Shown here: positions 18,012 to 27,253 of the stretch, piece by piece
Layout: the number at the start of each line of letters is the position of its first letter
Numbering within the stretch: the stretch's first letter is position 1
NCBI GenBank assembly: GCA_005786805.1
Contig: SYCV01000008.1
Span: 1 to 50,385, forward strand
Direction of reading: 5' to 3'
Origin: Planctomycetia bacterium
GTDB lineage: Bacteria > Planctomycetota > Planctomycetia > Gemmatales > Gemmataceae
DNA: 50,385 nucleotides
Translations under genes and position numbers: made by a program
Notes under the pieces: generated by a model
What the model was told of the DNA's origin: nothing
Seen by the model: the letters and a program-made list of their open reading frames with translations, nothing else
The model's database searches: none

Positions 18012-18698
18012 TTACTTGGGAGTGGTGGCGGAGGTAGGCGTGATTGCCGATCCCGCTGGATTTGCCGCTGGCGCAACCCTGCTATATGCCTGGTTCAACG
18101 CGTTGACCACATCGGCACTGATATCAATGCCGGGGGCGAAGTAAATTGGCATGCATGCGCCCGCCTGCATCTTACGGACAATGTTGCCCGCGCTCCAATA
18201 TTCAGCGGAAGTTGTGGGATCATTGTAATGAAGCACCATGTCATAGCCATGTGCCACCGCGACGCGCTGGGCGGCTTCCTGAACTTCACGATAAATCAAC
18301 ACAACCTGCTCATCCTGTTTTTTGCCGATAAGGGTCTGGGCCTCATTGGAAAGATCCTCCAGTTCCCGCTTGAGGGCGCGCATTTGTTTTTCAATGGTCT
18401 CGCGCATTTCGGGTTTCAACTGGCCCTCCTTGTTAAGGGCCTCCAATTGGCTGGTCTTGGCCTTGGTCTTCACCTGCAACGGGGTGAACACTTCCTTCAT
18501 TTCATTGTTCAAGGCGACAGCCTTCTGGTAATTTTTGACAACATGATGAAGATTCAAAAGTGCGATGCGTGAGCGCTGCTCAGATCCTTGGATCGGGACC
18601 TTGGCTGGTGCGGTTTGAGCGCGCAGCAAATTGGTTCCAAAGTAAACAGCCAGTGCGAGTGTGGTGCATCCAGCAAACCAAGCCAGTTTCTTGTTCAC
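18012..18698 (-). CDS. OmpH/Skp-like periplasmic chaperone
   Basis: The 228-residue product has an N-terminal signal anchor (AWFAGCTTLALAVYFGTNLL) and a long charged coiled-coil middle (about 70-150; LEALNKEGQLKPEMRETIEKQMRALKRELEDL), then VLIYREVQEAAQRVAVAHGYDMVLHY, the typical OmpH core. The Ala/Pro/Thr-rich tail is low complexity. Skp-type proteins hold outer membrane proteins unfolded in the periplasm and often neighbour lipid A genes, as here with lpxC downstream. Confidence 0.85.
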   Translation of the reverse strand: MNKKLAWFAGCTTLALAVYFGTNLLRAQTAPAKVPIQGSEQRSRIALLNLHHVVKNYQKAVALNNEMKEVFTPLQVKTKAKTSQLEALNKEGQLKPEMRETIEKQMRALKRELEDLSNEAQTLIGKKQDEQVVLIYREVQEAAQRVAVAHGYDMVLHYNDPTTSAEYWSAGNIVRKMQAGACMPIYFAPGIDISADVVNALNQAYSRVAPAANPAGSAITPTSATTPK

Positions 18699-18879
18699 GA
18701 TAATCTCTCCTCAATCCGGGACTGTTAAAGACTTAATGGAAGCCGCATCCATGCGATTTCGGATAAAGGTCATGTCTTTAAAAATCACCCGAAAAATCAA
18801 TACGATTCAAGGCTTCTACCTAAGTGAAATCACAGGGTCAAGGCGAAGTCTCAAAGAACCCTCCAATACACACTCTGTC

Positions 18880-18909
18880 TTGCCTGTTTTCCCAAATTTA
18901 TTGTAGTAT
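18880..18909 (+). promoter_or_regulatory. Candidate sigma70-like promoter for the small lipoprotein
   Basis: TTGCCT (18880-18885) and TAGTAT (18904-18909) are separated by 18 bp and lie about 54 bp upstream of the ATG at 18963. The spacing is acceptable and each box differs by one or two bases from consensus. Confidence 0.4.
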
Positions 18910-18962
18910 TCATGTTTCAAGGGCTTCTGACCCCAAAAAATCTACTTCTCCAAGGAGGGAGA

Positions 18963-19331
18963 ATGCGCCAGCCAATGTCTGCTTTCTGCCTGCTTTTCAT
19001 GCTGATTGGGTGTTCATCCGGCCCCGTAGTGCCAACCTCCATCCAAGGCAGGATCCTATATCAAAAACAACCGTTGAGGGGAGGCACCATTGTTTTCACC
19101 CCGGATATGGAAAGAGGTTCTGTGGGCCCGATGGCAGCGGGCGAAATATTCGCTGATGGCACTTACACCGTGCTTCCACAACCCGGAAAAGACTCCATCC
19201 ATGCAGGCTGGTACAAGGTTTCATTCGCATCGCAGGGCCTTCCCTCAAAATTCACCGACCCCTCGTTTTCAGGCCAGGTAAGGCAGATCCTTTCAGGCCA
19301 GGTCAACAAGATTGATTTCAATCTGGAGTAA
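18963..19331 (+). CDS. Small lipoprotein with transthyretin-like fold
   Basis: This 122-residue lipoprotein has a signal peptide ending in the lipobox LIGC. The rest (IQGRILYQKQPLRGGTIVFTPD and FADGTYTVLPQP, then HAGWYKVSF) has the pattern of the carboxypeptidase-regulatory or transthyretin-like beta-sandwich common in planctomycete small lipoproteins. The ATG at 18963 follows AAGGAGGGA, a near-perfect ribosome binding site, and is preferred over an in-frame ATG at 18912. Function is unknown. The methyltransferase gene begins 5 bp after its stop. Confidence 0.7.
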   Translation: MRQPMSAFCLLFMLIGCSSGPVVPTSIQGRILYQKQPLRGGTIVFTPDMERGSVGPMAAGEIFADGTYTVLPQPGKDSIHAGWYKVSFASQGLPSKFTDPSFSGQVRQILSGQVNKIDFNLE

Positions 19332-19335
19332 TTAA

Positions 19336-20082
19336 ATGAATCAATTCCTTCACGGGGTTGCGCAGGCCGTTTCCCAAACCTTCAGTTTGCCTGACACCAT
19401 GCTTGAAATAGGCGCCTATCAAGTGCCTGGGCAGGAATCCTACTCCAACATCCGCTCCTTGTTTCCACACCATGAATACCAAGGGCTTGATATGCGCAAG
19501 GGAAAGGGCGTTGACATCATTGGGAATGTCGAGGATCTGCCAATCGAGGATGATTCCGTGGGCACCGTGATCGCCCTGAATCTTTTCGAGCATGTTCGAT
19601 GTTTTTGGAAGGGATTCGACGAGGTATACAGAGTGCTAAGGCCAGGTGGAGCCTTTTTTGTTTCATGCCCATTCTTTCTTCACCGACATTCCTATCCAAA
19701 TGATTACTGGCGTTTCACTCCCGATGCATTCGCCTACCTGCTTGAGAAATACCCCCAGAAAATCATCGGTTACCAGGGCCCGGCTAATAAACCACTTCAA
19801 GTCTGGGCAATCGCATTCAAAGAGCCGGCTTTGATCATCACGCCGGAACTGCACAGGAAATTTCAAGAGGCCTTAAAACTATTCGCCTATCAACCCGCCT
19901 CCAAGTTAAGGGAATTTCGCTACCTTCTAGGAAGGCTTCTTTGTGGCAGAAGCCCCTTTGCGACTTTTTTGGATAGAAACAAATGGGAAACATCTGTCCT
20001 AAGTTCAACTGAAAAATCAAACAAACCCAGTGCCAGCGCCCAAAAAGAATTACCCTACGCCAACAACATTCAACCAGACTGA
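19336..20082 (+). CDS. Class I SAM-dependent methyltransferase
   Basis: This 248-residue protein has a class I methyltransferase core: TMLEIGAYQVPG (motif I, degenerate), DIIGNVEDLPIEDDSVGTVIALNLFEHV (the motif II/III region with an acidic loop), and YRVLRPGGAFFVSCPFF. The YWRFTPDAF segment is frequent in sugar or polysaccharide-associated methyltransferases. The substrate is unknown. It is only 5 bp from the lipoprotein gene and probably co-transcribed. Confidence 0.8.
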   Translation: MNQFLHGVAQAVSQTFSLPDTMLEIGAYQVPGQESYSNIRSLFPHHEYQGLDMRKGKGVDIIGNVEDLPIEDDSVGTVIALNLFEHVRCFWKGFDEVYRVLRPGGAFFVSCPFFLHRHSYPNDYWRFTPDAFAYLLEKYPQKIIGYQGPANKPLQVWAIAFKEPALIITPELHRKFQEALKLFAYQPASKLREFRYLLGRLLCGRSPFATFLDRNKWETSVLSSTEKSNKPSASAQKELPYANNIQPD

Positions 20083-20127
20083 TGTATTCTCCAGGTCAGA
20101 TTAAAATTGATGCGGGGATAAAATTTA

Positions 20128-21393
20128 TCAGTCTCTCCAGAAAGTCGATTTTCCCGCTTGATAGACAACTTTCAAATGTGGAGTCTCAAGTCTTTTCTGT
20201 CCGCTGCCAAGTGAACCAAGGCATGCCGCCAATATCCCGGATGTCAAAAGTGTACGCTCAACAGGGTAGGGTGCTTTACCAGTCATGAACATTTCCTCCG
20301 CATTACTCATGAGTGCAGCCGAATAAGAAACATTCGGATTTGGAGGAAGATAAAACAGGGTCGATAGGGGTTCAGGTTGATCTTTCAAACTTGCCGCAAA
20401 AGTAAAATCACCGACCAATCCATTCATCAGCAACATGGAAGCTTTCAACCCATCCAAATATTCAACTCGGTAAACCACTGGTGATTTAACCCATTCTGAC
20501 ATTTGCTTGGTTGTGGGTTTGCGATGACTGTAAGTTGGTGCCTGCGCCAAAGTTTGAGACCTGTTAAGACAGGCATCAAAAAGGCGGGGATTCCAGCCTC
20601 CCTTTTCCCAGGAACCCTTGGACATTCTTTCCCATACTTCCTCCCCGCGGATGGCTTGAACGGCTGCAACCCCTGTTTCACCCCCCTTGCGCCTTTCCGC
20701 CATGCACTGAATCACTTCCAAGGCATGAAAATCGTAACTGTCTATTCCACCCATGGCGAGGCACATCATTTCCTCGGGTTGGGCATTTTGGGGCATTTCA
20801 ACAGCGGGCATGCGCCAGGTCACTGGCAGCGACGAACCTGCAAGTAGGGGAAATTTCATCTTGCGGGATGTGTCAACCATCTCCTTGGCCCAATCCCAAT
20901 TCCAGGAAAGATGCTTGTCATTGAAAACAGGCGTGGTTATTCCATCCTTATTGAATACCTCGACCACTTGCTTGAAAAATTCATAACGGGGATATTTCCT
21001 TTGCCCAAGTTCATTATCCGGATAATCACCATGCTCACCGATGATTAGCACCGCATCGACCGCAAGTTTATCGGTGCCACAACGCAAGGTTTCAGCAATT
21101 GTGGAATAAATTTTAAAATTTGACTCCCGTGCCCTTTCCTTGCTCAGGTCTCCCTTGGGAAACTGGTCCACAAAGGCGGAAACAACATCAATGTCAGGAT
21201 AATGCCATCTCCCTTTTACGGGATAACCACCAAGAAATCTTTCACCCATGTGCCAGGCATGGGAGCGAAATCGCCACTCGGTGGTTAGGATTGCCAGTTT
21301 CTTTTTTGGTTTTGATGCGCCTTGCGCAACAATATTGAAAGAAGACACGAAGCCTGAAAGCATCGAACCCAGGCAGGTTCTTCGAGAAATCAT
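20128..21393 (-). CDS. Tat-exported planctomycete protein of unknown function
   Basis: I do not recognise the catalytic family. The 421-residue product has a Tat-like signal (SRRTCLGSMLSGFV) and a conserved-looking globular domain beginning KLAILTTEWRFRSHAWHMGERFLGGY. A segment AVLIIGEHGDYPDNELGQ suggests a nucleotide- or metal-free Rossmann-like fold. The ATG at 21393 is preceded by GGGAA and places the twin arginine at the N-terminus; the slightly longer TTG start is less likely. Tat export suggests a cofactor or pre-folded state, but none is visible. Confidence 0.55.
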   Translation of the reverse strand: MISRRTCLGSMLSGFVSSFNIVAQGASKPKKKLAILTTEWRFRSHAWHMGERFLGGYPVKGRWHYPDIDVVSAFVDQFPKGDLSKERARESNFKIYSTIAETLRCGTDKLAVDAVLIIGEHGDYPDNELGQRKYPRYEFFKQVVEVFNKDGITTPVFNDKHLSWNWDWAKEMVDTSRKMKFPLLAGSSLPVTWRMPAVEMPQNAQPEEMMCLAMGGIDSYDFHALEVIQCMAERRKGGETGVAAVQAIRGEEVWERMSKGSWEKGGWNPRLFDACLNRSQTLAQAPTYSHRKPTTKQMSEWVKSPVVYRVEYLDGLKASMLLMNGLVGDFTFAASLKDQPEPLSTLFYLPPNPNVSYSAALMSNAEEMFMTGKAPYPVERTLLTSGILAACLGSLGSGQKRLETPHLKVVYQAGKSTFWRD

Positions 21394-21489
21394 GGTTATT
21401 CCCAATTAAACAAAAGTTGGTTAAGGTTTGAGGCATGTGTTAACAAGCTAACCAGAAAAGAATGATTGTGCAAGCTTCTGGCAATAATC

Positions 21490-21518
21490 TTGACCCAAGA
21501 TTAGTAGAAGTTTAATAT
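21490..21518 (+). promoter_or_regulatory. Strong sigma70-like promoter for the DUF1559 gene
   Basis: TTGACC (21490-21495) and TAATAT (21513-21518) are 17 bp apart, 55 bp upstream of the ATG. Both boxes are close to consensus, which suggests strong housekeeping expression of the pseudopilin-like protein. Confidence 0.65.
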
Positions 21519-21573
21519 TAATTAACAAGTGAAATAAATCCCATCAGGCTTTCCCATCTCGAGGTCGATAATC

Positions 21574-22485
21574 ATGAAATCCAAACAGGGCTTTACCCTT
21601 ATAGAACTCCTGGTGGTTATCGCCATTATTGCGATTTTGATTGGATTATTGCTTCCCGCGGTGCAGAAGGTCAGGGAGGCAGCCGCACGAATGAAATGCC
21701 AAAATAACATCAAGCAACTCGGCCTTGCCGTGCACAATCTCAATAATACTTTCGGGATTCTTCCCCCTCCGGGTGCGGGTGTTGCAAATGGTTCCGCTTG
21801 GAATTCCGTGGTCACTCAAAATGGCCCTTTCAAAGGGCAAACCCCGGGATTCTTTCTTCTTTTTCCCTATATAGAACAAACCGCGGTATACAACATGGTC
21901 ATAGCCCAGGGCGGGAATGTCTCCACTCCCACTGCTTATCAAAACACCAAGATTCCGATGCTTGTTTGCCCGACTGATACCAGCGGCACTGGCGGCAATG
22001 GTTTCGGCAGCCCCGTCGGACCCGATGCGACTTTCGCGATTTCCAATTATGCCTGGAACTATCTTGCCCTTGGTGATCCGGCAAATAATCGCCAGGAGGG
22101 CTCCGCAAAGCTTCCCGCCTCTTTCCCGGATGGAACCTCACAAACCATTTTTTTTGGGGAACGATATGCATGGTACGGAAACGCCAATGTCAACGGGACA
22201 CCTTGTTCCAGCCTTTGGTTCAACTCTGAAAACCGCTGGATGGCGCAAATTTGCAGCGCCCCTTATGCTGGCGGTACTGGTTACGCCCCTTGTCCTCTTT
22301 TTCAAGTAAAACCATTGGTAGTTAACGCACCCAACGCGAGCGGGGGAGGCAGTTCACCTCACTCAGGCGGTATCACCGTGGGCATGGGCGATGGATCTGT
22401 AAAAAATATTGCAAGTAATATCTCTTCCGCGACTTGGGCAAGTATTTGCGATCCCCGAGATGGTGTTCCTGTGAGCGATTATTAA
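21574..22485 (+). CDS. DUF1559 protein with type IV pilin-like N-terminus
   Basis: The 303-residue product starts [31 protein letters not shown], a perfect prepilin cleavage/methylation motif (G/FTLIE) and hydrophobic helix, followed by [24 protein letters not shown], the conserved start of DUF1559. The C-terminal [17 protein letters not shown] is the family's closing motif. DUF1559 proteins are greatly expanded in planctomycetes and are thought to form pseudopilus-like or surface structures. A small lipoprotein gene follows 34 bp later, a pairing that is common for this family. Confidence 0.92.
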   Translation: MKSKQGFTLIELLVVIAIIAILIGLLLPAVQKVREAAARMKCQNNIKQLGLAVHNLNNTFGILPPPGAGVANGSAWNSVVTQNGPFKGQTPGFFLLFPYIEQTAVYNMVIAQGGNVSTPTAYQNTKIPMLVCPTDTSGTGGNGFGSPVGPDATFAISNYAWNYLALGDPANNRQEGSAKLPASFPDGTSQTIFFGERYAWYGNANVNGTPCSSLWFNSENRWMAQICSAPYAGGTGYAPCPLFQVKPLVVNAPNASGGGSSPHSGGITVGMGDGSVKNIASNISSATWASICDPRDGVPVSDY

Positions 22486-22519
22486 TTCAAACGCATTTTC
22501 AACTAAAGGATTCCCCAAG

Positions 22520-22957
22520 ATGACTCCCTTTTTTCGTAAGCAAATAATACTCACAGTTTGCCTCGCACCTGTGCTTTTAGGGTGCGCGGAAGGAAGAAAA
22601 GGTGAAAAGGCTGAGGTTTCAGGCATTGTCAAACTTGATGGCGCTCCTGTGGCCGATGCCCAAATCAGGTTCATGCCCTACGATAATCCAGATCTGGGTA
22701 ATGCGTTTTGTAGGACAAACACCAATGGTGAGTTCACCATCAAGCCGGATGCCAATGATAATAACTGGTTGAAACCGGGAAAATACAAGGTGTTGATTTC
22801 AAAGATCGCACCCATCGAGGTAAAGGCGATGGGCGCTCCTGAAGTGAATCTTTTGCCCGCACAATATAACTTGCAGGACAAAACCCCCTTGATTGCCGAA
22901 TTAAAAAACGGCGATAACAAGCTCGGCCCCTTCGATCTTGTAAAAAATAAAAAGTAG
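22520..22957 (+). CDS. Small lipoprotein paired with DUF1559
   Basis: This 145-residue lipoprotein has lipobox LLGC near residue 22 and a beta-sandwich of the carboxypeptidase-regulatory type (VSGIVKLDGAPVADAQIRFMPYD, TNGEFTIKP, LKPGKYKVLIS). It resembles the lipoprotein at 18963 in pattern. It probably sits at the outer membrane face. Function is not known, but its place directly behind DUF1559 suggests they work together. Confidence 0.7.
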   Translation: MTPFFRKQIILTVCLAPVLLGCAEGRKGEKAEVSGIVKLDGAPVADAQIRFMPYDNPDLGNAFCRTNTNGEFTIKPDANDNNWLKPGKYKVLISKIAPIEVKAMGAPEVNLLPAQYNLQDKTPLIAELKNGDNKLGPFDLVKNKK

Positions 22958-23088
22958 ATTTGTTCAATAATCACCGCACGCCAAGCTTTGAAGACAAATT
23001 CATGGCCTTGGAATTTTCAAATAATTGCACTTCACAAGCTCCCGCCAATTCATCAGAATATGCTCATCATTACCCACCGGAGAAACCA

Positions 23089-24117
23089 ATGCTTAAGCAT
23101 ATCCTGACATTACTTGCATTTATTATTGTTTTTAATTCAAACTTAATTGCATCAGAGCTTCGTGTCTTTTTTGTAGATGTCGAGGGAGGCGCTGCAACCC
23201 TGATAGTAACTCCCGCTGGGGAATCGCTTCTTATTGATTGTGGCAACCCGGGCAAACGCGATGCCGAGCGAATTCACAAGGTTGCAACCGAGAAGGCTGG
23301 CATCAAGGCCATCGATCATCTTTTCATCACGCACTGGCATCTGGACCATTACGGCGGGGCGGAGCGCCTCCGGTCACTCATGCCCATCCACAACTTTTGG
23401 GATCGTGGCATCCCTGAAACCCTGCCTGAAGATGCGAAAAATTTTCCCATACTCATACAGGCATACAAGGCTGCCGGGGGGGATAAATCAAAAACCCTCA
23501 AAGCTGGCGATGAAGTTCCTTTGAAACAACTTGCAGGTGCCCCAAAATTAAAATTAAGTGTTTTAAGTGCCAGTGGACAAGTGCTTAAGGATAAACCTGG
23601 CGCTCCAGAAAACCCGATTGCCAAACAACATCAACCTCGCCCTGAAGACAACTCTGATAACGCCAAAAGCCTTGGATTCCTACTTCAGTTTGGCGAATGG
23701 AAGTTTCTTGACTTGGGCGATCTCACCTGGAACATCGAGTACAAGCTGGTTCATCCCACGGATAAGATCGGCAAAATAGATGTGTACCAAACCACCCACC
23801 ATGGACTTGAAATAAGCAATAACCCGGTGGTCATCAACACGGTGGAGCCTCGGGTTGCGATTTTCAACAATGGTTCAAAAAAAGGATGCCATCCCCAGGT
23901 AACTGGCGCACTTCGAAGAGTTCAGGGATTGGAAGCGATCTTTCAAGTCCACCGCAATATTAATGCGGGCCCGGGTGAAAACACCGAACCCTCCAACATC
24001 GCGAATGAGGGAGAGGAATGCTCCGCAGAAACTGTTGTTTTAACGGTTGGCAAAGACGCCAAATCCTACACGGTTCAAGCGGGCAAAAACAAACCCAAGG
24101 ACTTTAAAACCAGATGA
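23089..24117 (+). CDS. Secreted metallo-beta-lactamase-fold hydrolase
   Basis: This 342-residue exported protein begins with a signal peptide (LKHILTLLAFIIVFNSNLIAS). The metallo-beta-lactamase motif is HWHLDHYGG, giving the HxHxDH zinc site; LDLGDLTWN and TTHHGLEIS supply later metal ligands. The arrangement resembles the ComEC-type MBL domain found alone as a secreted hydrolase. GGAG lies before the ATG at 23089; a longer TTG-initiated frame lacks a signal at its start. The substrate is unknown. Confidence 0.8.
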   Translation: MLKHILTLLAFIIVFNSNLIASELRVFFVDVEGGAATLIVTPAGESLLIDCGNPGKRDAERIHKVATEKAGIKAIDHLFITHWHLDHYGGAERLRSLMPIHNFWDRGIPETLPEDAKNFPILIQAYKAAGGDKSKTLKAGDEVPLKQLAGAPKLKLSVLSASGQVLKDKPGAPENPIAKQHQPRPEDNSDNAKSLGFLLQFGEWKFLDLGDLTWNIEYKLVHPTDKIGKIDVYQTTHHGLEISNNPVVINTVEPRVAIFNNGSKKGCHPQVTGALRRVQGLEAIFQVHRNINAGPGENTEPSNIANEGEECSAETVVLTVGKDAKSYTVQAGKNKPKDFKTR

Positions 24118-24318
24118 GTAGTGATCAAAATATCAAATAGCCACATAATCCAATTCAATTTTGGAATTTAGGTCACAATCGGAAAAAAAGTCATAACTGA
24201 CAGGATCAACCCGGGGATTTAACCGGATCAAATATTAAAAATTGCTCATATTTTAGGTAAAAAGGCCATTGATGTTATAATTATTATAGAGGTTTAATAT
24301 CCCTACCAAGCTTTTACC

Positions 24319-24861
24319 ATGAATACACCAGGTGAAAAATTCAGCGGCTACATCATAGCAAAAGAAGGCTATAGGCCCTTTATTGTATCTGGCGAAGTAT
24401 TGAAAAAATTGGCCAAAAGAGGCAGACTTCGTGCCGATGATTTGGTTTTTTGTGATTTTCAAAAAGTATGGAAAAAAGCCAGGCATGTCAAAGGTCTGAG
24501 AACTTTTTTTGCGAGGAAAAACCCGAAATTCAATGAAAGTTCCAATCAACAGGATGCAAATGATTATGATGTAATCGCAGCGATCGAGCAGGAAAATTTA
24601 TCCAGTTTACAGATGGTTTCCGCCCAAAGCTTGCAAACTAATGCCAACCTAAACTTTTCAAACCAAGATATCCATCATTTCATGGAAGATGAATCGCTTC
24701 GAGATGCCGTGGAATATTTGAAAAACGGGGCCCCTTCAGACGATAATTTTGTATCCGATACCTGGTCTAGCGTTTTCAAGCCTTTGTATATCATTGGATT
24801 TATCGCAATATTGGTATTGGGCTCGCTTGGATATTACTTCTTCCTTGCCAACAATTCTTAA
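24319..24861 (+). CDS. GYF_2-like protein with C-terminal membrane anchor
   Basis: The 180-residue protein starts with a domain like GYF_2 (about 10-65; GYIIAKEGYRPFIVSGEVLKKL, GRLRADDLVFCDFQKVWKKA) and ends with a transmembrane helix (LYIIGFIAILVLGSLGYYFFL) with only a few residues after it, so it is tail-anchored. The middle is polar and Asn/Gln-rich. GYF_2 domains bind peptides or other domains and are frequent in planctomycete membrane proteins. The TATAAT at 24276-24281 could serve as a -10 box but has no good -35 partner. Confidence 0.5.
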   Translation: MNTPGEKFSGYIIAKEGYRPFIVSGEVLKKLAKRGRLRADDLVFCDFQKVWKKARHVKGLRTFFARKNPKFNESSNQQDANDYDVIAAIEQENLSSLQMVSAQSLQTNANLNFSNQDIHHFMEDESLRDAVEYLKNGAPSDDNFVSDTWSSVFKPLYIIGFIAILVLGSLGYYFFLANNS

Positions 24862-25084
24862 ACTTGCCCCAATTTATGCCTGAAAAACAAGCAGATTTGT
24901 TAATTAGCCTCTACTTTCGTTTAGATCCCACTTTTTTTTACCAAATTAACTCCAACTTCAACTAATGAGCCTTGAAGTGACCTTGGATTTAGCTTAATTT
25001 TAATATATAGCCCTCCTGCAAGAACGCAGCTAATTTAAATTCCTGGCCTAATTCAGAATATTAAGATTTCAACCATGGGTCTTC

Positions 25085-27253
25085 ATGTTTAGTTCATCTT
25101 TAACGCACCAGTTTAAAATGATTTTTATTTTGATCTGGTGCGGGCTTTCCATGATGGTTTATGCGCATGCCGCGGATAATTCCCGCCAAAGTTCATTCAA
25201 GCCTTTAACATGGCCAAAAATCCCAAACGAGTCAGTAGGTGGATTAAGCCCCATTGACTCATTTTGGAAAGCTGCTTTGAACAAAGCGGGTGTTGCCCCA
25301 GCCCCTCAAGCCGACAAACGAACCCTTTTACGCAGATTACATATTGATATCACAGGACTTCCTCCCAAAAACGAGGATATTCAAGAGTTTTTAAACGATT
25401 CTTCTCCTTATGCTTATGAGAAAGTCGTGGAGAAACTATTGGCATCACCAGCGTTTGGCGAACACTGGGGTCAGCAATGGTTGGACTTGGTAAGATACAG
25501 CGACTCCGAGGGATTTAAAATTGACCGCATCAGGCCTGATGCCTGGAAATACCGCAACTGGGTGATTCAATCTCTTAACGATGATCTTCCGTACGATAAA
25601 TTTATCAGGTGGCAGTTGGCAGGAGATGAATTAGCTCCAGACAACCAAGTCGCGCGAATTGCCACTGGTTTTCTCAGGCTTGCACCGGAAGAATCAAACG
25701 GGGCTGATTACACCCAGATTCGCCAGGATATTTTGAACGATGTGACCGATGTCACGGCACAGGCTTTCCTTGGTTTGACACTTGGTTGCGCCCGTTGTCA
25801 CCATCATAAATTTGACCCGATCCGTCAGGACGAATATTTCAAGTTTCAGGCATTTTTCAGTGGTATCATTTATCCAGACTCCATACCGCTCGCGCCTGTC
25901 TCACTTTCTTCAGGGCAAAAGTCGATAGAGGAAAAAGTTCTTTCCATGCGCAAGGAACTTTCCCTCATGATGGAAAAACACGAGAAGGATTTATTCGAGG
26001 AAATAGTCGTTGCATTGGACCCGCAAACTCAGGTGGCATTGAAAACACCACCGGAAAAACGAACTGTCACCCAAACCCAGTTGGCTATTTTGGCAAGCAA
26101 ACAGATTGAACGCAGGAAAACAAAACTTTACCGCAGGCTTAAACCCGAACAAAGGGCCATTTACGATAAGACATTTGAATCACTTGCCAACCTGACCAAG
26201 GAACTACCCACCCAAGAAGCATACATGGGCGTGATGGAAAAATTCCCCCTGGCACCCTCGACATACCGGTTGGCACAAGGGGATGTTCGCAAGCCAAAAG
26301 AAGAGGTCCAACCCGGATTCCCCGCATGGCTTGAAAAAAATGCTCCACAAATATCGCAGTTATCAAATAGCTCAGGACGAAGGACCGCACTCGCCAAGTG
26401 GCTTACACAACCGGACCACCCTTTGACTGCCCGTGTGATGGTAAATCGAATTTGGCAGGGATATTTTGGCACCGGTTTGGTTGCAAACCCGAGTGATTTT
26501 GGCAAAGCCAGCGAGCCTTACCATCAACCTGAAATTTTAGACTGGCTGGCATCAGAGCTTGTACGCAATGATTACAGCCTCAAATCAATCCACCGAATGA
26601 TCGTGAATAGCTCACCTTACAAACTTTCAAGCAAAATCTCAGACCCGGATATACTTGTTAAGGGCAACAAGGTTGATCCTGAAAACCATCTTGTATGGCA
26701 CGCGGAAGTCCGAAGACTTTCCGCGGAAGAGATCAGGGATGCCATTCTTCATGCATCAGGCGCCCTGAACCACGGCATGCATAATGGTGTGGTCAGGTTT
26801 GCGCTTCCCGCATCACTTGCAAGCAGCAGATATGCCTGGACAAAAGACGAGTCTGCTGATTCATCAAAAAGGCGCTCCATTTATTTGATTCAAAGGCGCA
26901 ACCTTCCAAACCCATCCCTTGAAGCCTTTGATTTTCCCGACCGAAACCTAAGTTGTGCGATCCGCAATGACACTGTGACTGCGGTGCAGGCGCTTGCGCT
27001 TTTGAATGATCCTGAAATGCTTGATCATTCCCGAAATCTCGCAGCGAATATTCTTCAAAAATCTGGTAACAACACCCGCATGCAAATCCAAGAAGGTTTT
27101 CTCGCGATTTTAAAACGAGCTCCAGATTCCGCTGAATTGGAGCAATCCAGGGTATTCATCGAGGTCAACTCCGCCGCTGTTGACCCTCTTGAAAGACTAT
27201 CAGACCTTATACACGCCTTGTTGAACACAAGTGAATTTTTGGAGCTTGAATGA
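25085..27253 (+). CDS. DUF1549/DUF1553 protein with CxxCH motif, no cytochrome domain
   Basis: This 722-residue exported protein has a signal peptide (IFILIWCGLSMMVYAHA), a DUF1549 domain (about 45-260) and a DUF1553 domain (about 430-690). The motif CARCHHHKFDPI at the end of DUF1549 has a CxxCH heme-binding pattern. Many relatives carry an N-terminal PSCyt1 cytochrome c domain; this one does not. It overlaps the DUF1501 gene by 4 bp (ATGA), the usual two-gene unit in planctomycetes. Polysaccharide or sulfated glycan use in the periplasm has been suggested for such pairs, but the reaction is not known. Confidence 0.92.
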   Translation: MFSSSLTHQFKMIFILIWCGLSMMVYAHAADNSRQSSFKPLTWPKIPNESVGGLSPIDSFWKAALNKAGVAPAPQADKRTLLRRLHIDITGLPPKNEDIQEFLNDSSPYAYEKVVEKLLASPAFGEHWGQQWLDLVRYSDSEGFKIDRIRPDAWKYRNWVIQSLNDDLPYDKFIRWQLAGDELAPDNQVARIATGFLRLAPEESNGADYTQIRQDILNDVTDVTAQAFLGLTLGCARCHHHKFDPIRQDEYFKFQAFFSGIIYPDSIPLAPVSLSSGQKSIEEKVLSMRKELSLMMEKHEKDLFEEIVVALDPQTQVALKTPPEKRTVTQTQLAILASKQIERRKTKLYRRLKPEQRAIYDKTFESLANLTKELPTQEAYMGVMEKFPLAPSTYRLAQGDVRKPKEEVQPGFPAWLEKNAPQISQLSNSSGRRTALAKWLTQPDHPLTARVMVNRIWQGYFGTGLVANPSDFGKASEPYHQPEILDWLASELVRNDYSLKSIHRMIVNSSPYKLSSKISDPDILVKGNKVDPENHLVWHAEVRRLSAEEIRDAILHASGALNHGMHNGVVRFALPASLASSRYAWTKDESADSSKRRSIYLIQRRNLPNPSLEAFDFPDRNLSCAIRNDTVTAVQALALLNDPEMLDHSRNLAANILQKSGNNTRMQIQEGFLAILKRAPDSAELEQSRVFIEVNSAAVDPLERLSDLIHALLNTSEFLELE

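Noticed and set aside
22960-23088. N-terminal extension of the metallo-beta-lactamase gene from a TTG start
   Set aside because: It would put 43 polar residues before a signal peptide; the ATG at 23089 has GGAG upstream.
24276-24281. TATAAT as promoter of the GYF_2-like gene
   Set aside because: No acceptable -35 box at 16-18 bp spacing.
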